DNA of 64,000 nt from Aliiroseovarius lamellibrachiae (GCF_018599245.1 NZ_JAHEVJ010000003.1:359813-423812), one strand, 5' to 3'. Counted from the stretch's first letter, positions 17,257-26,102 are shown. Notes: generated by a model from the sequence alone, not told the origin. A program made the numbers and translations.

Positions 17257-18504
17257 ATGGCAGAAAACGTGACAGCCAAACAAGAAATACGCCGCAGGCG
17301 GGTGTTTTACATCCCCGGCTATGACCCCATTCATCCGCGGCGTTACCGCGAGCTTTACCGCAAGGAAAGCGCCCGTCAGGGGCAGATTTCCGGCTATTCG
17401 GTGGATCTGATTGGCCGACAGGGGACCTCGACCTATGGCTGGCAAGTCACCGGCAAAATGGACGGGATCGAAACCGAGGCGGAATTTGATGTGCTGGTCT
17501 GGTCGGACATTGTGCGCGAGAGCATGGATTTGAACATCTTCCAGACCTATCTGATGATGGCGCGCACGGCGGGAACCTATATCGGATCCGGTGCGTTGTG
17601 TCGCCTGATGCAGCTGCGCAAAGGCCCGGTGATCGCAGCCCTTTACCCCGTTGGCATGTTGATCCTGCAATTGCTTTTGGCGGTTTTGGCAGGGTGGAGC
17701 ATGGGCGGCCTCATTGCGCTTGGGTTTGCATCCCTTATCGGTGGATCACTTGCCAAACTCGTAGGGGGTGCGGCTGGCATTTTCGTTTTTATCTTTCTTC
17801 TCAAATGGTTCCGCAAGATCGATAACAAGCTTTACGTCTATTACCTAATGCATGACTACAGCTATTCCGCGGCGTCAAAAGGGGCCAATCCGCCCCAGCT
17901 TGAAGCGCGCATGGCGCAATTTACCGATCAAATCGCCGAGGCGCTGACCTCGGACGTGGATGAGGTTTTAGTGGTGGGGCACAGCTCTGGTGCGCATCTT
18001 GGCGTGTCCATTCTGGCCGATTTGGTACGCGGAGGGCGCGTGCCAAAATCCGGTCCAAAGCTTGGGTTTCTGACCCTCGGGCAGGTGGTGCCGATGGTGT
18101 CATTCCTACCCAACGCGGGCCGTTTGCGCCGGGATTTGCATGACCTTTGCCAGACCGACCAGATCGCTTGGGTGGATGTGACGGCGCCCGGCGATGGCTG
18201 TGCCTTTGCGCTGTGCGATCCGGTGTCGGTGTCTGGGGTCGCGCCGGCGACGGGCAAACGCTGGCCGATCGTTTTTTCCGCAGCCTTCACCAAAACCCTA
18301 AGCCCCGCGCGCTGGAAGGCGCTGAGATGGCGATTTTTCCGGCTGCATTTCCAATATCTCTGCGCCTTTGACCGCCCCAAAGATTATGACTATTTTCAGA
18401 TCACCGCAGGCCCTATAAGCCTTTTAGAACGCTACCGGAATCGCCCTTCATCCAATAGCCGTATCGACCGTTCCATATCGAAGTTTACGAGTATGGATCC
18501 ATGA
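17257..18504 (+). CDS. Hypothetical membrane protein with alpha/beta-hydrolase-like GHSSG motif
   Basis: This 415-aa protein combines an N-terminal soluble part (RRRVFYIPGYDPIHPRRYRE, resembling the first strand of an alpha/beta hydrolase) with two or three membrane helices at about residues 128-190. A hydrolase-like second half follows, including VDEVLVVGHSSGAHLGVSIL (nucleophile elbow GxSxG, Ser ~242). The helices inserted between strand and elbow are unusual. I recognise no named family; a membrane-bound lipase or esterase is the best guess. Its stop overlaps the P450 ATG by four bases, implying co-translation. AAAGGCCGG precedes ATG 17257. Confidence 0.65.
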   Translation: MAENVTAKQEIRRRRVFYIPGYDPIHPRRYRELYRKESARQGQISGYSVDLIGRQGTSTYGWQVTGKMDGIETEAEFDVLVWSDIVRESMDLNIFQTYLMMARTAGTYIGSGALCRLMQLRKGPVIAALYPVGMLILQLLLAVLAGWSMGGLIALGFASLIGGSLAKLVGGAAGIFVFIFLLKWFRKIDNKLYVYYLMHDYSYSAASKGANPPQLEARMAQFTDQIAEALTSDVDEVLVVGHSSGAHLGVSILADLVRGGRVPKSGPKLGFLTLGQVVPMVSFLPNAGRLRRDLHDLCQTDQIAWVDVTAPGDGCAFALCDPVSVSGVAPATGKRWPIVFSAAFTKTLSPARWKALRWRFFRLHFQYLCAFDRPKDYDYFQITAGPISLLERYRNRPSSNSRIDRSISKFTSMDP

Positions 18505-19904
18505 CAAAAACCACTGCTGAGACCGGTGGAGAGACCTCAAAGCTCCCCCCAAAACCGCCGGCGCGAGAGGGGCGTGTGTCGCTGCGCAGATATGCCAAGC
18601 TGTTTCGAAAAGATATTTTGTCGGCCCAGCCCGCGCGGCTGTATCGGGCGTGGATGGCCGAATTTCGCACCCCATTTTTTCGCAGCTTCATGTGTAATGA
18701 CCCGGAATTGGTCGATCTGGTTCTAAAGGGCCGCCCTGATGATTTCCCAAAATCTGACCGCATTCGCGAAGGTCTGGCCCCGCTTTTGGGCAATTCGGTG
18801 TTCATCACCAATGGCGAGACGTGGAAGCGGCAGCGGCGTATCATTGACCCCGCCTTCGAAGGGGGGCGCGTGCGGGATGTGTTTCCCGCGATGTGGGATG
18901 CGGGTGTGGCCGCGGTGGACCGTCTGGCCCCCAATGCGGATGGGCAACCCCTTGAAATTGAATTGCAAACCAGCCACGCGGCCGCGGATGTGATCTTTCG
19001 CACGCTGTTCTCAATTCCGATTGAACATGAGGTTGCGGGCGCGGTTTTTGACAAGTTCAAAGACCATCAACGCGCCCAGCCCGTGGTCAATCTGGGCGCC
19101 TTGTTGCCGCTGCCTAAATGGTTTCCGCGCTTTCACAGCAAGCAAACCAAAGAAACGGCGCGCGATATCCGTGCGCTGATCACACAGTTGACCGAAGACC
19201 GCATGGCGCAGATCAAGGCGGGCACGGCCCCTGATGATCTGGCCACCAAAATTATGACCACAAAAGACCCGGAAACCGGTGCGCAATTTGACACCGAAGA
19301 GATGGTGGACCAGGTGGCGATTTTCTTTTTGGCGGGGCATGAAACCAGTGCATCGGCGCTGGCGTGGTCGCTGTATCTATTGGCGCAGTTTCCAGAGTGG
19401 CAGGACCGTGTGGCGGCAGAGGCGGAAGCGGCGATTGACCCGGAAAAGATATATTTTTCAACGATGTCCAAGCTGAAACTGTCGCGGGATGTGTTTCGAG
19501 AGGCGATGCGGCTTTATCCCCCCGTGCCGATGATGGTGCGCGAGGCGGCCTGTCCTGAGAGCTTTCGAGCTCGCAAGGTGCCCAAGGGCAGTCAGATTGT
19601 ATTAAGCCCGTGGCATTTACACCGGCACGAACGGATTTGGGACAATCCCGATGGCTTTGACCCGGGCCGGTTTGCGACAGAAGAGGGCAAAGCCTGCATG
19701 CGCAAAGCCTATATTCCGTTCTCATCCGGGCAACGGGTGTGCCCTGGGTCTGCTTTTGCGATGATCGAAGGGCCTTTGATCTTATCGCTGCTGATACGCG
19801 CCTATCGCTTTGAAATCGTGACCGAAAAACCAGCAATGCCCGTCGCACACCTGACGGTGCGCGGCAAAGATGGGATCTGGCTGAGGCTGACGCAGCGGGG
19901 TTAA
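18501..19904 (+). CDS. Cytochrome P450
   Basis: This 467-aa soluble P450 shows the oxygen-binding I-helix (FFLAGHETSASALAW), the ExxR motif (FREAMRLYPPVPMM) and the haem loop FSSGQRVCPGSAFAMIEG with its axial cysteine. No N-terminal membrane anchor is present. Resemblance is to CYP4/CYP102-like fatty-acid or hydrocarbon hydroxylases by general pattern, but the substrate is unknown. ATG 18501 overlaps the previous stop (ATGA), suggesting coupling to the hydrolase-like protein. No ferredoxin or reductase gene is adjacent. Its stop overlaps that of the convergent RHH gene by four bases. Confidence 0.92.
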   Translation: MTKTTAETGGETSKLPPKPPAREGRVSLRRYAKLFRKDILSAQPARLYRAWMAEFRTPFFRSFMCNDPELVDLVLKGRPDDFPKSDRIREGLAPLLGNSVFITNGETWKRQRRIIDPAFEGGRVRDVFPAMWDAGVAAVDRLAPNADGQPLEIELQTSHAAADVIFRTLFSIPIEHEVAGAVFDKFKDHQRAQPVVNLGALLPLPKWFPRFHSKQTKETARDIRALITQLTEDRMAQIKAGTAPDDLATKIMTTKDPETGAQFDTEEMVDQVAIFFLAGHETSASALAWSLYLLAQFPEWQDRVAAEAEAAIDPEKIYFSTMSKLKLSRDVFREAMRLYPPVPMMVREAACPESFRARKVPKGSQIVLSPWHLHRHERIWDNPDGFDPGRFATEEGKACMRKAYIPFSSGQRVCPGSAFAMIEGPLILSLLIRAYRFEIVTEKPAMPVAHLTVRGKDGIWLRLTQRG

Positions 19905-20116
19905 GCGCGGTAGTGGTTCAACACGTAAACGCGGATGGCAGAGGCAAGGCCGCGGTCCATGCCGCGGGTTTCGTCCACTTCGGCGGCCAAGGCGTTCAGG
20001 GCCATGCCGCGCGCGCGGGCAATCTCGTTAAAGGCTTGCCAGAATTCCGGTTCCAGCGACACCGAGGTGCGGTGACCGTGTAAGGTGAGCGAGTGTTTTT
20101 GCGGGCGGGTGGTCAT
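19901..20116 (-). CDS. Ribbon-helix-helix domain protein
   Basis: This 71-aa protein has the layout of a CopG-like ribbon-helix-helix fold: a short strand (HRTSVSLEPEFWQAFNEIAR) followed by two helices (GMALNALAAEVDETRG, LASAIRVYVLNHYRA). The strand would insert in DNA as a dimer. It is the last gene of fumC-DUF4169-RHH, with a four-base overlap (ATGA) with the gene before. Its target is unknown. Confidence 0.8.
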   Translation of the reverse strand: MTTRPQKHSLTLHGHRTSVSLEPEFWQAFNEIARARGMALNALAAEVDETRGMDRGLASAIRVYVLNHYRA

Positions 20117-20316
20117 GTTTTGTCGTCCTCGCCGTCCCGTTTGTGGCCATCAAAAAGCTTGCGCACCCGTTCAGCATCCACATGTTCCGCGTCTTTTTGC
20201 GCCTTTGTGCGGCCAAATTTCACCGCGTTTTCTTGCGCGCGGGCCTTACCCTCGGCCCGCGCTTTTTCTTTTCTGTACCGGTTCAGATTGACCGGCTCTG
20301 AACCGTCTTTAGTCAT
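20113..20316 (-). CDS. DUF4169 family protein
   Basis: This 67-aa, highly charged, probably disordered or coiled protein contains [20 protein letters not shown] and [16 protein letters not shown], the recognisable DUF4169 pattern of alphaproteobacteria. Its function is unknown. It overlaps fumC upstream and the RHH gene downstream by four bases each, so all three are translationally coupled. The conserved linkage with fumC seems to be a genomic habit rather than evidence of a metabolic role. Confidence 0.85.
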   Translation of the reverse strand: MTKDGSEPVNLNRYRKEKARAEGKARAQENAVKFGRTKAQKDAEHVDAERVRKLFDGHKRDGEDDKT

Positions 20317-21710
20317 TCGTCTTTTGGGCCGATCATCTGCTCGGGGCGGACCACCTCGTCAAAGGTTTTTGCGTCCACAAAGCCAAGCGCGATTGCCTCT
20401 TCCTTCAGGGTTGTGCCGTTTTTATGCGCCGTTTTGGCCACTTTGGTTGCGTTGTCATAACCAATTGTTGGCGCCAAAGCGGTGACGAGCATCAGGCTTT
20501 CTTTCATCAGCTTGTCAATGCGTGGCTCGTTGGCTTGGATACCGTTCAGCATACGTTCGGTGAAGCTGTCGGTTGCGTCGCCCAAAAGTTGGATGGATTG
20601 CAAGAGGTTATAGCTCATCATCGGGTTGTAGACGTTGAGTTCAAAGTGACCTTGCGACCCTGCGAATGTCATTGCGGCGTTGTTGCCCATGACGTGGGCC
20701 GCGACTTGGGTCAGGGCTTCGGCCTGTGTCGGGTTCACTTTGCCCGGCATGATCGAGGACCCGGGTTCATTTTCCGGCAGGATCAATTCGCCCAGACCCG
20801 AACGGGGGCCAGAGCCCAAGAAACGGATGTCATTGGCGATTTTATAGCAAGATCCCGCGACCGTGGCCAAAGCGCCGGACATAAAGACCATGGCGTCATG
20901 GGCGGCGAGCGCTTCGAATTTATTGGGGGCGGTTACAAATGGCAGGCCAGTGATGCGCGCCATATTGGCGGCAACCGTTTCGCCCCAACCGTTTTTGGTG
21001 TTGAGCCCGGTGCCGACAGCGGTGCCGCCTTGCGCGAGTTCATAAATGCCGGGCAGGGCGGCGTTCACCCGCGCGATGCCCTGGCGGATCATATGGGCGT
21101 AGCCTGAGAATTCCTGACCCAAGGTCAGCGGGGTTGCATCCTGCGTGTGGGTGCGGCCGATTTTGATGATGTCTTTGAATTCTTCTTGCTTGGCTTCAAG
21201 GCCCGCCAGCAGTTTTTCAAGACCGGGCAACAGCACGTCGCGCACGGACATCGCGGTGGCGATATGCATGGCGGTGGGGAAGGTGTCGTTGGAGGATTGG
21301 CCCATATTGCAGTGATCATTGGGGTGCACGGGGTCTTTGGACCCGATCACACCGCCCATGATTTCAATCGCGCGGTTGGCGATCACTTCGTTGGAGTTCA
21401 TGTTTGACTGGGTGCCGGACCCGGTTTGCCACACGACCAGCGGAAAGTTGTCGTCAAACTTGCCGGCGATCACTTCGCTTGCGGCTTGGATCACGGCGTC
21501 AGCGATTGTGGCGTCCATGTCGCCCGAGGCTTTGTTGGCCTCGGCGCAGGCTTGTTTGATCACGCCCAACGCGCGCACGATGGCGACAGGTTGTTTTTCC
21601 CAACCAATGGGGAAGTTCATCAACGAGCGTTGCGTCTGTGCGCCCCAATATTTGTCGGAGGGCACTTCGAGCGGGCCAAAGCTGTCGGATTCTGTGCGGG
21701 TTTGGGTCAT
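20313..21710 (-). CDS. fumC: Class II fumarate hydratase
   Basis: This 465-aa TCA-cycle enzyme interconverts fumarate and malate. It shows the fumarase/aspartase signature [17 protein letters not shown] (catalytic serine loop), plus [14 protein letters not shown] and [20 protein letters not shown] substrate-binding blocks. The oxygen-stable, iron-free class II type is clear. ATG 21710 ([12 protein letters not shown]) is the family start; a longer frame to 21728 lacks support. It heads a three-gene operon with DUF4169 and RHH. Confidence 0.96.
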   Translation of the reverse strand: MTQTRTESDSFGPLEVPSDKYWGAQTQRSLMNFPIGWEKQPVAIVRALGVIKQACAEANKASGDMDATIADAVIQAASEVIAGKFDDNFPLVVWQTGSGTQSNMNSNEVIANRAIEIMGGVIGSKDPVHPNDHCNMGQSSNDTFPTAMHIATAMSVRDVLLPGLEKLLAGLEAKQEEFKDIIKIGRTHTQDATPLTLGQEFSGYAHMIRQGIARVNAALPGIYELAQGGTAVGTGLNTKNGWGETVAANMARITGLPFVTAPNKFEALAAHDAMVFMSGALATVAGSCYKIANDIRFLGSGPRSGLGELILPENEPGSSIMPGKVNPTQAEALTQVAAHVMGNNAAMTFAGSQGHFELNVYNPMMSYNLLQSIQLLGDATDSFTERMLNGIQANEPRIDKLMKESLMLVTALAPTIGYDNATKVAKTAHKNGTTLKEEAIALGFVDAKTFDEVVRPEQMIGPKDE

Positions 21711-21874
21711 GGTATGCGCCTTTAGCAAAAGAAGTCCCGGCTTTTGTACTTAAAAGCGCGCGGAATTCAATGCTGGTAGCGTCAGAACCTGTCGCATGTT
21801 TGTGATTATTCGTCGCAAACTGCGCCCGGTTGCAGGACCGGGGCCCGTGCGGCTCTCGCGTTGCAGGCGCAAAA

Positions 21875-22372
21875 TTACTTGCGGAAACTATCGAGACTGA
21901 CCACGTCGGCATCTTTGGGTTCTGGTTCGGCCTCTTCCAGTTCAATTTCGGGCGCGTCCTCTGTGCCCTCTTCGTCCTCGTCTTCGCCCGCGATGTGCAA
22001 ATTGGTGTGATGGTCGCTGTCTTGTGTTTCAAAGCGCAGGCCAAACTCTACCGAGGGATCGACGAAGGTGTTGATCGCATCAAAGGGGACATACATGGTT
22101 TCGGGTGTGTCGCCAAAATTCAATGTGACCCCGAAGCCGTCGTCGTTGACGTTGAGGTTATCGAACCAATGTTGCAGCACGATGGTCATATCTTCGGGGA
22201 AGCGATCATGCATCCAATCCGCCAGCTCTGCATCGGGATGGCGGGTGTTGAAATTGATAAAGAAATGGTGATCTCCCGGCAGGCCCTCGCGCGCCACATC
22301 TTCCAGCACGGACTTTATCAGACCGCGCATGGCATCATGCATCAAATTTCCATAGTCGATCGATCCGGACAT
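21875..22372 (-). CDS. sspB: SspB-alpha family ClpXP adaptor
   Basis: This 165-aa protein begins with an SspB-alpha core (IDYGNLMHDAMRGLIKSVLE and HHFFINFNTRHPDAELADW). It continues into an acidic disordered linker (DEDEEGTEDAPEIELEEAEP) and ends in a conserved tail, ADVVSLDSFRK, likely the peptide that docks on ClpX. Known family members deliver ssrA-tagged and other substrates to ClpXP. It is a single gene between fumC and the SnoaL-like gene on the same strand. Confidence 0.9.
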   Translation of the reverse strand: MSGSIDYGNLMHDAMRGLIKSVLEDVAREGLPGDHHFFINFNTRHPDAELADWMHDRFPEDMTIVLQHWFDNLNVNDDGFGVTLNFGDTPETMYVPFDAINTFVDPSVEFGLRFETQDSDHHTNLHIAGEDEDEEGTEDAPEIELEEAEPEPKDADVVSLDSFRK

Positions 22373-22476
22373 GCTGCACCCTTGCTGTTGCTTGATTTGA
22401 GCATACGGGAAATTAACGTAAAAGGAAGTGGTGAGGTGAAAAACTTATCGCTTTTCTTGCGGGGTATTCGCCAAGC

Positions 22477-22506
22477 AAAAGGGGGCATGTTCGCGCCCCC
22501 TTTTTT
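22477..22506 (-). terminator. Rho-independent terminator after the SnoaL-like gene
   Basis: AAAAGGGGGC...GCCCCCTTTTTT forms a six-GC-pair stem extended by A-T pairs, seven bases past the stop of the minus-strand SnoaL-like gene. Tracts on both sides allow bidirectional action. Confidence 0.9.
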
Positions 22507-22513
22507 CATAGAT

Positions 22514-22936
22514 TTAGCCGATGGTTTCCCCGGCCAAGCACAGAGCCAATGTGTGTTCTGGTAATAGGCCAAGTTGTTCAAATAGTGTCAAAAAGTCGAA
22601 TTGGTTATAGGCTTCGACGATTTTGCCATCTTTGATACGACACATGATTTGGCCGGTGACATTTACCGTGCCTTCATTCAGTTTTCCAGTCGCCTTGGCG
22701 GACATTTGTGCCCAGACCCAATTGTCCAGTTCAACCACGCGGTCAAAGTGGATTGTCACGTCTTCGATTTGTTCATGTACGGCCCCGGCGAGGGCTTTGA
22801 AATCTTCAGGGCCGACGCCAAATTCCATCATGCCCTGCGCTTCGGTGTCTGGTGTGAATAGGGTGTCGATGACCTCTAGGTCTGCTTCGACCCAGACGCG
22901 TTGATACCATTCTTTTAGGATGTCCAGATTAGACAT
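22514..22936 (-). CDS. SnoaL/NTF2-like domain protein
   Basis: This 140-aa protein fits the NTF2-like cone fold: helices (NLDILKEWYQRVWVEADLEV), then DTLFTPDTEAQGMMEFGVGP and the sheet region IHFDRVVELDNWVWAQMSAK with GKIVEAYNQFDFLTLFEQLG. This is the SnoaL-like polyketide-cyclase/ester-cyclase group, which covers many small-molecule enzymes and binding proteins. No activity can be assigned. ATG 22936 has a GGAG-type site upstream. It stands alone, and the patch upstream of it is unusual. Confidence 0.75.
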   Translation of the reverse strand: MSNLDILKEWYQRVWVEADLEVIDTLFTPDTEAQGMMEFGVGPEDFKALAGAVHEQIEDVTIHFDRVVELDNWVWAQMSAKATGKLNEGTVNVTGQIMCRIKDGKIVEAYNQFDFLTLFEQLGLLPEHTLALCLAGETIG

Positions 22937-23009
22937 GTGGTCTCCGCCTTTATGCTGCTCAGCGTTCAAAAGTTACGACAAGTATAGTGAGTGAAACGTG
23001 AACAAACCC

Positions 23010-23072
23010 TTGCACGGGCACCTGTCTATTTGGACAGGTTGTGCAAAAAACCCCATAAAAAATGGGTTTTTC
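23010..23072. other. Two consecutive hairpins upstream of a short ORF
   Basis: The first structure is TTGCAC-(GGGC)-ACCTGTC-loop-GACAGGT-(T)-GTGCAA at 23010-23046, a two-step stem. The second, CCCAT-AAAAA-ATGGG, sits in A and T tracts at 23045-23071 and looks like a terminator. Together they could end a transcript or form a leader for the short ORF at 23112. The role is not determined. Confidence 0.55.
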
Positions 23073-23111
23073 ACTTGCAAATTCGAAGTGATATGATGAG
23101 GGGAAGGTTAA

Positions 23112-23288
23112 GTGCAGGTTTCTGTTGCCAGGTACCTGCGGACCCCGCCAAACGCGGCTAGGCGTAAGGACTTAAGGTCAGCGACCAAGGTTGCTTACGC
23201 AGCCATAGCCATTGCTGGAGCTTTGTTGTCATTTGCAACTAGCTTAAAATGTACCGATAACGGTGGTAACTCACCGAAACAAAGCTAA
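23112..23288 (+). CDS. Possible 58-aa single-span membrane protein
   Basis: A GTG-started frame encodes a basic N-terminus (MQVSVARYLRTPPNAARRKD), one likely membrane helix (VAYAAIAIAGALLSFATSL, residues ~30-48) and a short polar tail ending GGNSPKQS. GGGAAGG at 23101-23107 is a plausible ribosome-binding site four bases upstream. The organisation is coherent for a small membrane protein. Against it: rare codons for this genome (three AGG, two TTA, one ATA) and no ATG. I do not recognise it. It is convergent with a second doubtful ORF five bases away. Confidence 0.4.
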   Translation: MQVSVARYLRTPPNAARRKDLRSATKVAYAAIAIAGALLSFATSLKCTDNGGNSPKQS

Positions 23289-23293
23289 CCCCT

Positions 23294-23491
23294 TTAGACG
23301 TCCGTCGATCCTATTTCGTCCCCATGATCCCAAATGATAGGATGTTTGGTGGAGACGCCGGGTACCGCCCCCGGGTCCGATCCGCTTATTGCGAGCGCGT
23401 TTATGTCCATAGTCCCCGAGGGGACGAAACAGATATAAGTCTTCGTGCCGGCAGATAAAAGGGCCTGTGTGAAATCTTTGAAAGATTTCAT
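23294..23491 (-). CDS. Doubtful 65-aa hypothetical ORF
   Basis: The frame from ATG 23491 reads MKSFKDFTQALLSAGTKTYI and ends HGDEIGSTDV. The frame remains open to 23644, but that part looks like translated non-coding sequence. Three ATA codons and weak upstream ribosome binding (AAGAAA) count against it, although the composition is protein-like. A perfect palindrome (23470-23490) covers its start region. No family is recognised; it may be a relic of transferred DNA. Confidence 0.25.
   Translation of the reverse strand: MKSFKDFTQALLSAGTKTYICFVPSGTMDINALAISGSDPGAVPGVSTKHPIIWDHGDEIGSTDV
23470..23490. repeat. Perfect 10+1+10 palindrome
   Basis: TGAAATCTTT-G-AAAGATTTCA: both arms match over all ten bases. 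The length and odd centre are like a strong repressor site or a small stem-loop. It overlaps the start of the doubtful minus-strand ORF. No copy was noticed elsewhere in the window. Confidence 0.6.
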
Positions 23492-23715
23492 ACCGTTTTC
23501 TTGCAGTGAAAGCGCGGCTGTCACAGAGGCGGCGGGTGGATTGGCGCCCGATTGCAGAAGATGAGGGTCTGGCCGGAATTTTCCGTACGCCGGATCACCG
23601 CGCCTGTGTGCTCGGTTTTTGAGGTGAAGAGCGCGTGCTGCCATGCCTTTGGTGCGTGTGGGGATATGGGGGCGTGGTTAAAGCCGCAGCATTGGTTATT
23701 GTGGTTAAGCGTGGG

Positions 23716-24456
23716 TTAACCGTGATCCGCAGAGTGCCCGCGCCGCGCAAAGGCCTGTCTTGCCAGTGTCTGGGTGTATTCCCCCAAGGCGGCAAGGGTG
23801 TCATCTGTCTGTGCTCCGCCCCGTGCCTCTAATGCGTCGGCGATCTGGGTGTGCAGGGCAATGATCCGGTCGCGATCCCGCTGTGTATAGGTGATCATGT
23901 TCATCAGCGGCTGCATCGCCTCTACGGCGCCGGCCAGTTGATAAGACAGCACCGGATTGCCGGCCCCGTCGACCAGCGCGCGGTGAAAGGCCACGTCCGA
24001 GGCGCAGAAAGCCTCGTCTGACAGGCCGGTTTGCCCCTGACGGACAATCTCGGCGCGCATGGTGGCAAGGTGGTCAGGCGTGCGGCGTTGGGCGGACAGT
24101 GGCGCACAGGCGCGTTCCAGCGCATAGCGCGCTTCGCAAGCGGTTTCAAAGCTGACGGAATTCATTGAGAGCAGCAGGGTGGAGGTGGTGATCTGCTGGC
24201 CGTAAGCGTCCTCAAACGACATGCGGTTCACAAAGGCGCCCCCGGTGGCACCGCGCTGTGTGCGGATAAGGTTCTGAGCGGCCAGTCTTTTTAGCGCCTC
24301 GCGCACGGTGGGGCGGGAGACGGAAAACTGATCGGCCAATTCGGCCTCTGACGGCAGGCGCTGATCGACAATCAGGTCGCCGGCAATGATGGCATCACGA
24401 ATATCGCTGGCGATTTGGGCGGAAAGGTCTTGCGGGGTGGGTTTTTGCGCGCTCAT
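23716..24456 (-). CDS. GntR family regulator with FCD domain
   Basis: This 246-aa transcription factor has a winged HTH (QRLPSEAELADQFSVSRPTV, then REALKRLAAQNLIRTQRG) and an FCD effector domain with metal-site histidines (SDVAFHRALVDGAGNPVL; IIALHTQIADALEARG). FCD-type GntR proteins usually repress a divergent operon until a small acid or CoA ester binds. The divergent neighbour is DUF2182-DUF1326-dmdA-acuI; a GntR gene next to dmdA-acuI is, from memory, also found in Ruegeria pomeroyi. Acryloyl-CoA or a related metabolite is a reasonable but unproven effector. Confidence 0.88.
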   Translation of the reverse strand: MSAQKPTPQDLSAQIASDIRDAIIAGDLIVDQRLPSEAELADQFSVSRPTVREALKRLAAQNLIRTQRGATGGAFVNRMSFEDAYGQQITTSTLLLSMNSVSFETACEARYALERACAPLSAQRRTPDHLATMRAEIVRQGQTGLSDEAFCASDVAFHRALVDGAGNPVLSYQLAGAVEAMQPLMNMITYTQRDRDRIIALHTQIADALEARGGAQTDDTLAALGEYTQTLARQAFARRGHSADHG

Positions 24457-24530
24457 CCTTTGTGTCTAGGCGGTGAGGGGGCGTGTGGTCAACTGGACGC
24501 TGCGTCACTTTCGGTGCGGAAAAAAATCAT

Positions 24531-24541
24531 TTGTCTGACAA
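24531..24541. promoter_or_regulatory. GntR operator in the divergent promoter
   Basis: TTGTC-T-GACAA is a perfect 11-base palindrome, matching the T-x-GTC-x-GAC-x-A form bound by FCD-type GntR regulators. A half-matching copy (TGTAAGACAA) lies ~25 bases downstream, at about 24568. The position between the regulator and the DUF2182-dmdA operon suggests control of both. Confidence 0.65.
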
Positions 24542-24599
24542 TTGGTTCCGGATGTAGCGTTTAAATGTAAGACAATTGCGAATCTTTCAGGAGCACCCC

Positions 24600-25391
24600 A
24601 TGCAAATCGCCACCCGCATCAGGCAAATGGCCGCCCCTCACTGGCTGGCTCTGTTTGGCTTGGTCTTGCTGGGTTGGGGGGGGCTCTATGCGATGGCCGT
24701 TCCCACGGATGATTTGGCGATGGCGCAGATTTACGGGGCCGAGTTCTGGCGCTCGCTGTGCGTGGTGTCGCCCGATCGGGCAGGATATTGGGGCCTGGCT
24801 GCAATGTGGGCGATTATGTCGGGGGCGATGATGGCGCCCACCGCATTGCCCGCATTGGCAACTTATGACGACATGCGCAGCAGTGGCGCGGCCAGCACAC
24901 GCGGCTTTGGCGAGCTGATTGCGGGCTATCTGGCGATCTGGCTGGGCTTTGCGCTGGTGGCGGCAGGCGCGCAATTGGCGCTGTTCCGGCTTGGGTTGAT
25001 CTCTCCGCTGGGTCAAAGCCTGTCGGTCTGGTTGTCGGGGGCTTTGCTGATTGGCGCGGGGCTTTATCAGTTCTCAGCCTTCAAGGAGGCTTGCCTGTCA
25101 AAATGCCGCCAACCGATGAGTTTTTTCATGCAGTATTGGCGCAACACCCGCTGGAACGCTGTGGCGCTGGGTCTGCGATTGGGGGCGGTCTGCCTTGGCT
25201 GTTGTTGGGCGCTTATGCTGCTTGGGTTTGTGGGGGGCGTGATGAACATTGCCTTTATGGGCCTCGCCACGCTTGTGATGATTTTCGAAAAACTGCCGGA
25301 CATTGGCCGGTATGTGACCAAACCGCTGGGCTGGGGACTGACTATTCTTGGCCTTGCACTCATGACCAATGGCGCAATGAACCTGCTTTAG
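24600..25391 (+). CDS. DUF2182 integral membrane protein
   Basis: This 263-aa protein is mostly membrane helices. It shows the DUF2182 hallmarks: WAIMSGAMMAPTALPALATY in the second helix region and an ACLSKCRQPMSFFMQYWR loop with a Cys pair, then GAVCLGCCWALMLLGFVGGV. The Met/Cys-rich pattern underlies its description as a predicted metal-binding membrane protein. ATG 24600 follows AGGAG at 24589-24593. It is the first gene of an operon with DUF1326, dmdA and acuI. Pairing with DUF1326 is common; a link to DMSP metabolism is only suggested by this context. Confidence 0.88.
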   Translation: MQIATRIRQMAAPHWLALFGLVLLGWGGLYAMAVPTDDLAMAQIYGAEFWRSLCVVSPDRAGYWGLAAMWAIMSGAMMAPTALPALATYDDMRSSGAASTRGFGELIAGYLAIWLGFALVAAGAQLALFRLGLISPLGQSLSVWLSGALLIGAGLYQFSAFKEACLSKCRQPMSFFMQYWRNTRWNAVALGLRLGAVCLGCCWALMLLGFVGGVMNIAFMGLATLVMIFEKLPDIGRYVTKPLGWGLTILGLALMTNGAMNLL

Positions 25392-25415
25392 GGGCGCCGA
25401 ATAAGGGAGAATGAC

Positions 25416-26048
25416 ATGGACGGGACGCAAGTAGGCCAGGTTGAATGGGCCATCAAAGGGGAACTGATCCTCAACTGTAACTGCACGGTGTTTTGCCCCT
25501 GTGTGGTCAGTTTGGGCGATCACCCCCCGACCGAAGGGTATTGCATGGGCTGGGCGGGCATTCGCATCGACAGCGGCCATTATGGCGGCGAGGACCTGTC
25601 TGGCCTGAATGTGGGGCTTCTGTTGGAAATCCCCGGCCGCATGGCGCGTGGCAACTGGAAAGCTGCGGCCTATATTGATGATCGTGCCAATGATGCCGCG
25701 TTCGAAGCGCTGTGCCACATTTTCACCGGGGCGGCCAAAGGCACAACCGGGTTGTTCAAGATGTTGGTCAGCGAGTTTCTGGGTGCAGAACGCGCGCCGG
25801 TTGTTTTTGAAACCGAAGGCAACAAGCGCCGCCTGATGGTCGGCAAAGCCATCAAAGGCGAGATTGAACCTGTGCCCGGAAAAGGCGGGGCCGATCAGGT
25901 CATCACCAACACCAATTACTGGATGGGTCCGGATATCACCGTTGCCAAGGCCAATGTTGCCAAAGTGCGCGCCTTTGGTCGGGTGTGGGATTTTGACGGA
26001 AAATCCGCTGAAATCTGTCAGATCGACTGGAAAGGTCCCGGTCGCTGA
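25416..26048 (+). CDS. DUF1326 domain protein
   Basis: This 210-aa soluble protein has the DUF1326 N-terminal cysteine motif (LILNCNCTVFCPCVVSLGDH), probably a metal or thiol site, and the typical CMGWAGIRIDSGHYGG block. The partner DUF2182 gene is 24 bases upstream and both are often neighbours in proteobacteria. A metal-handling role is possible, but no activity is known to me. ATG 25416 is preceded by AGGGAG. It lies 54 bases before dmdA on the same strand. Confidence 0.88.
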   Translation: MDGTQVGQVEWAIKGELILNCNCTVFCPCVVSLGDHPPTEGYCMGWAGIRIDSGHYGGEDLSGLNVGLLLEIPGRMARGNWKAAAYIDDRANDAAFEALCHIFTGAAKGTTGLFKMLVSEFLGAERAPVVFETEGNKRRLMVGKAIKGEIEPVPGKGGADQVITNTNYWMGPDITVAKANVAKVRAFGRVWDFDGKSAEICQIDWKGPGR

Positions 26049-26102
26049 CGCGGCCGGACCTTTGATAAGGGAGCGCGACCCGTGGTAAGTTCTTCAGGAG
26101 CC

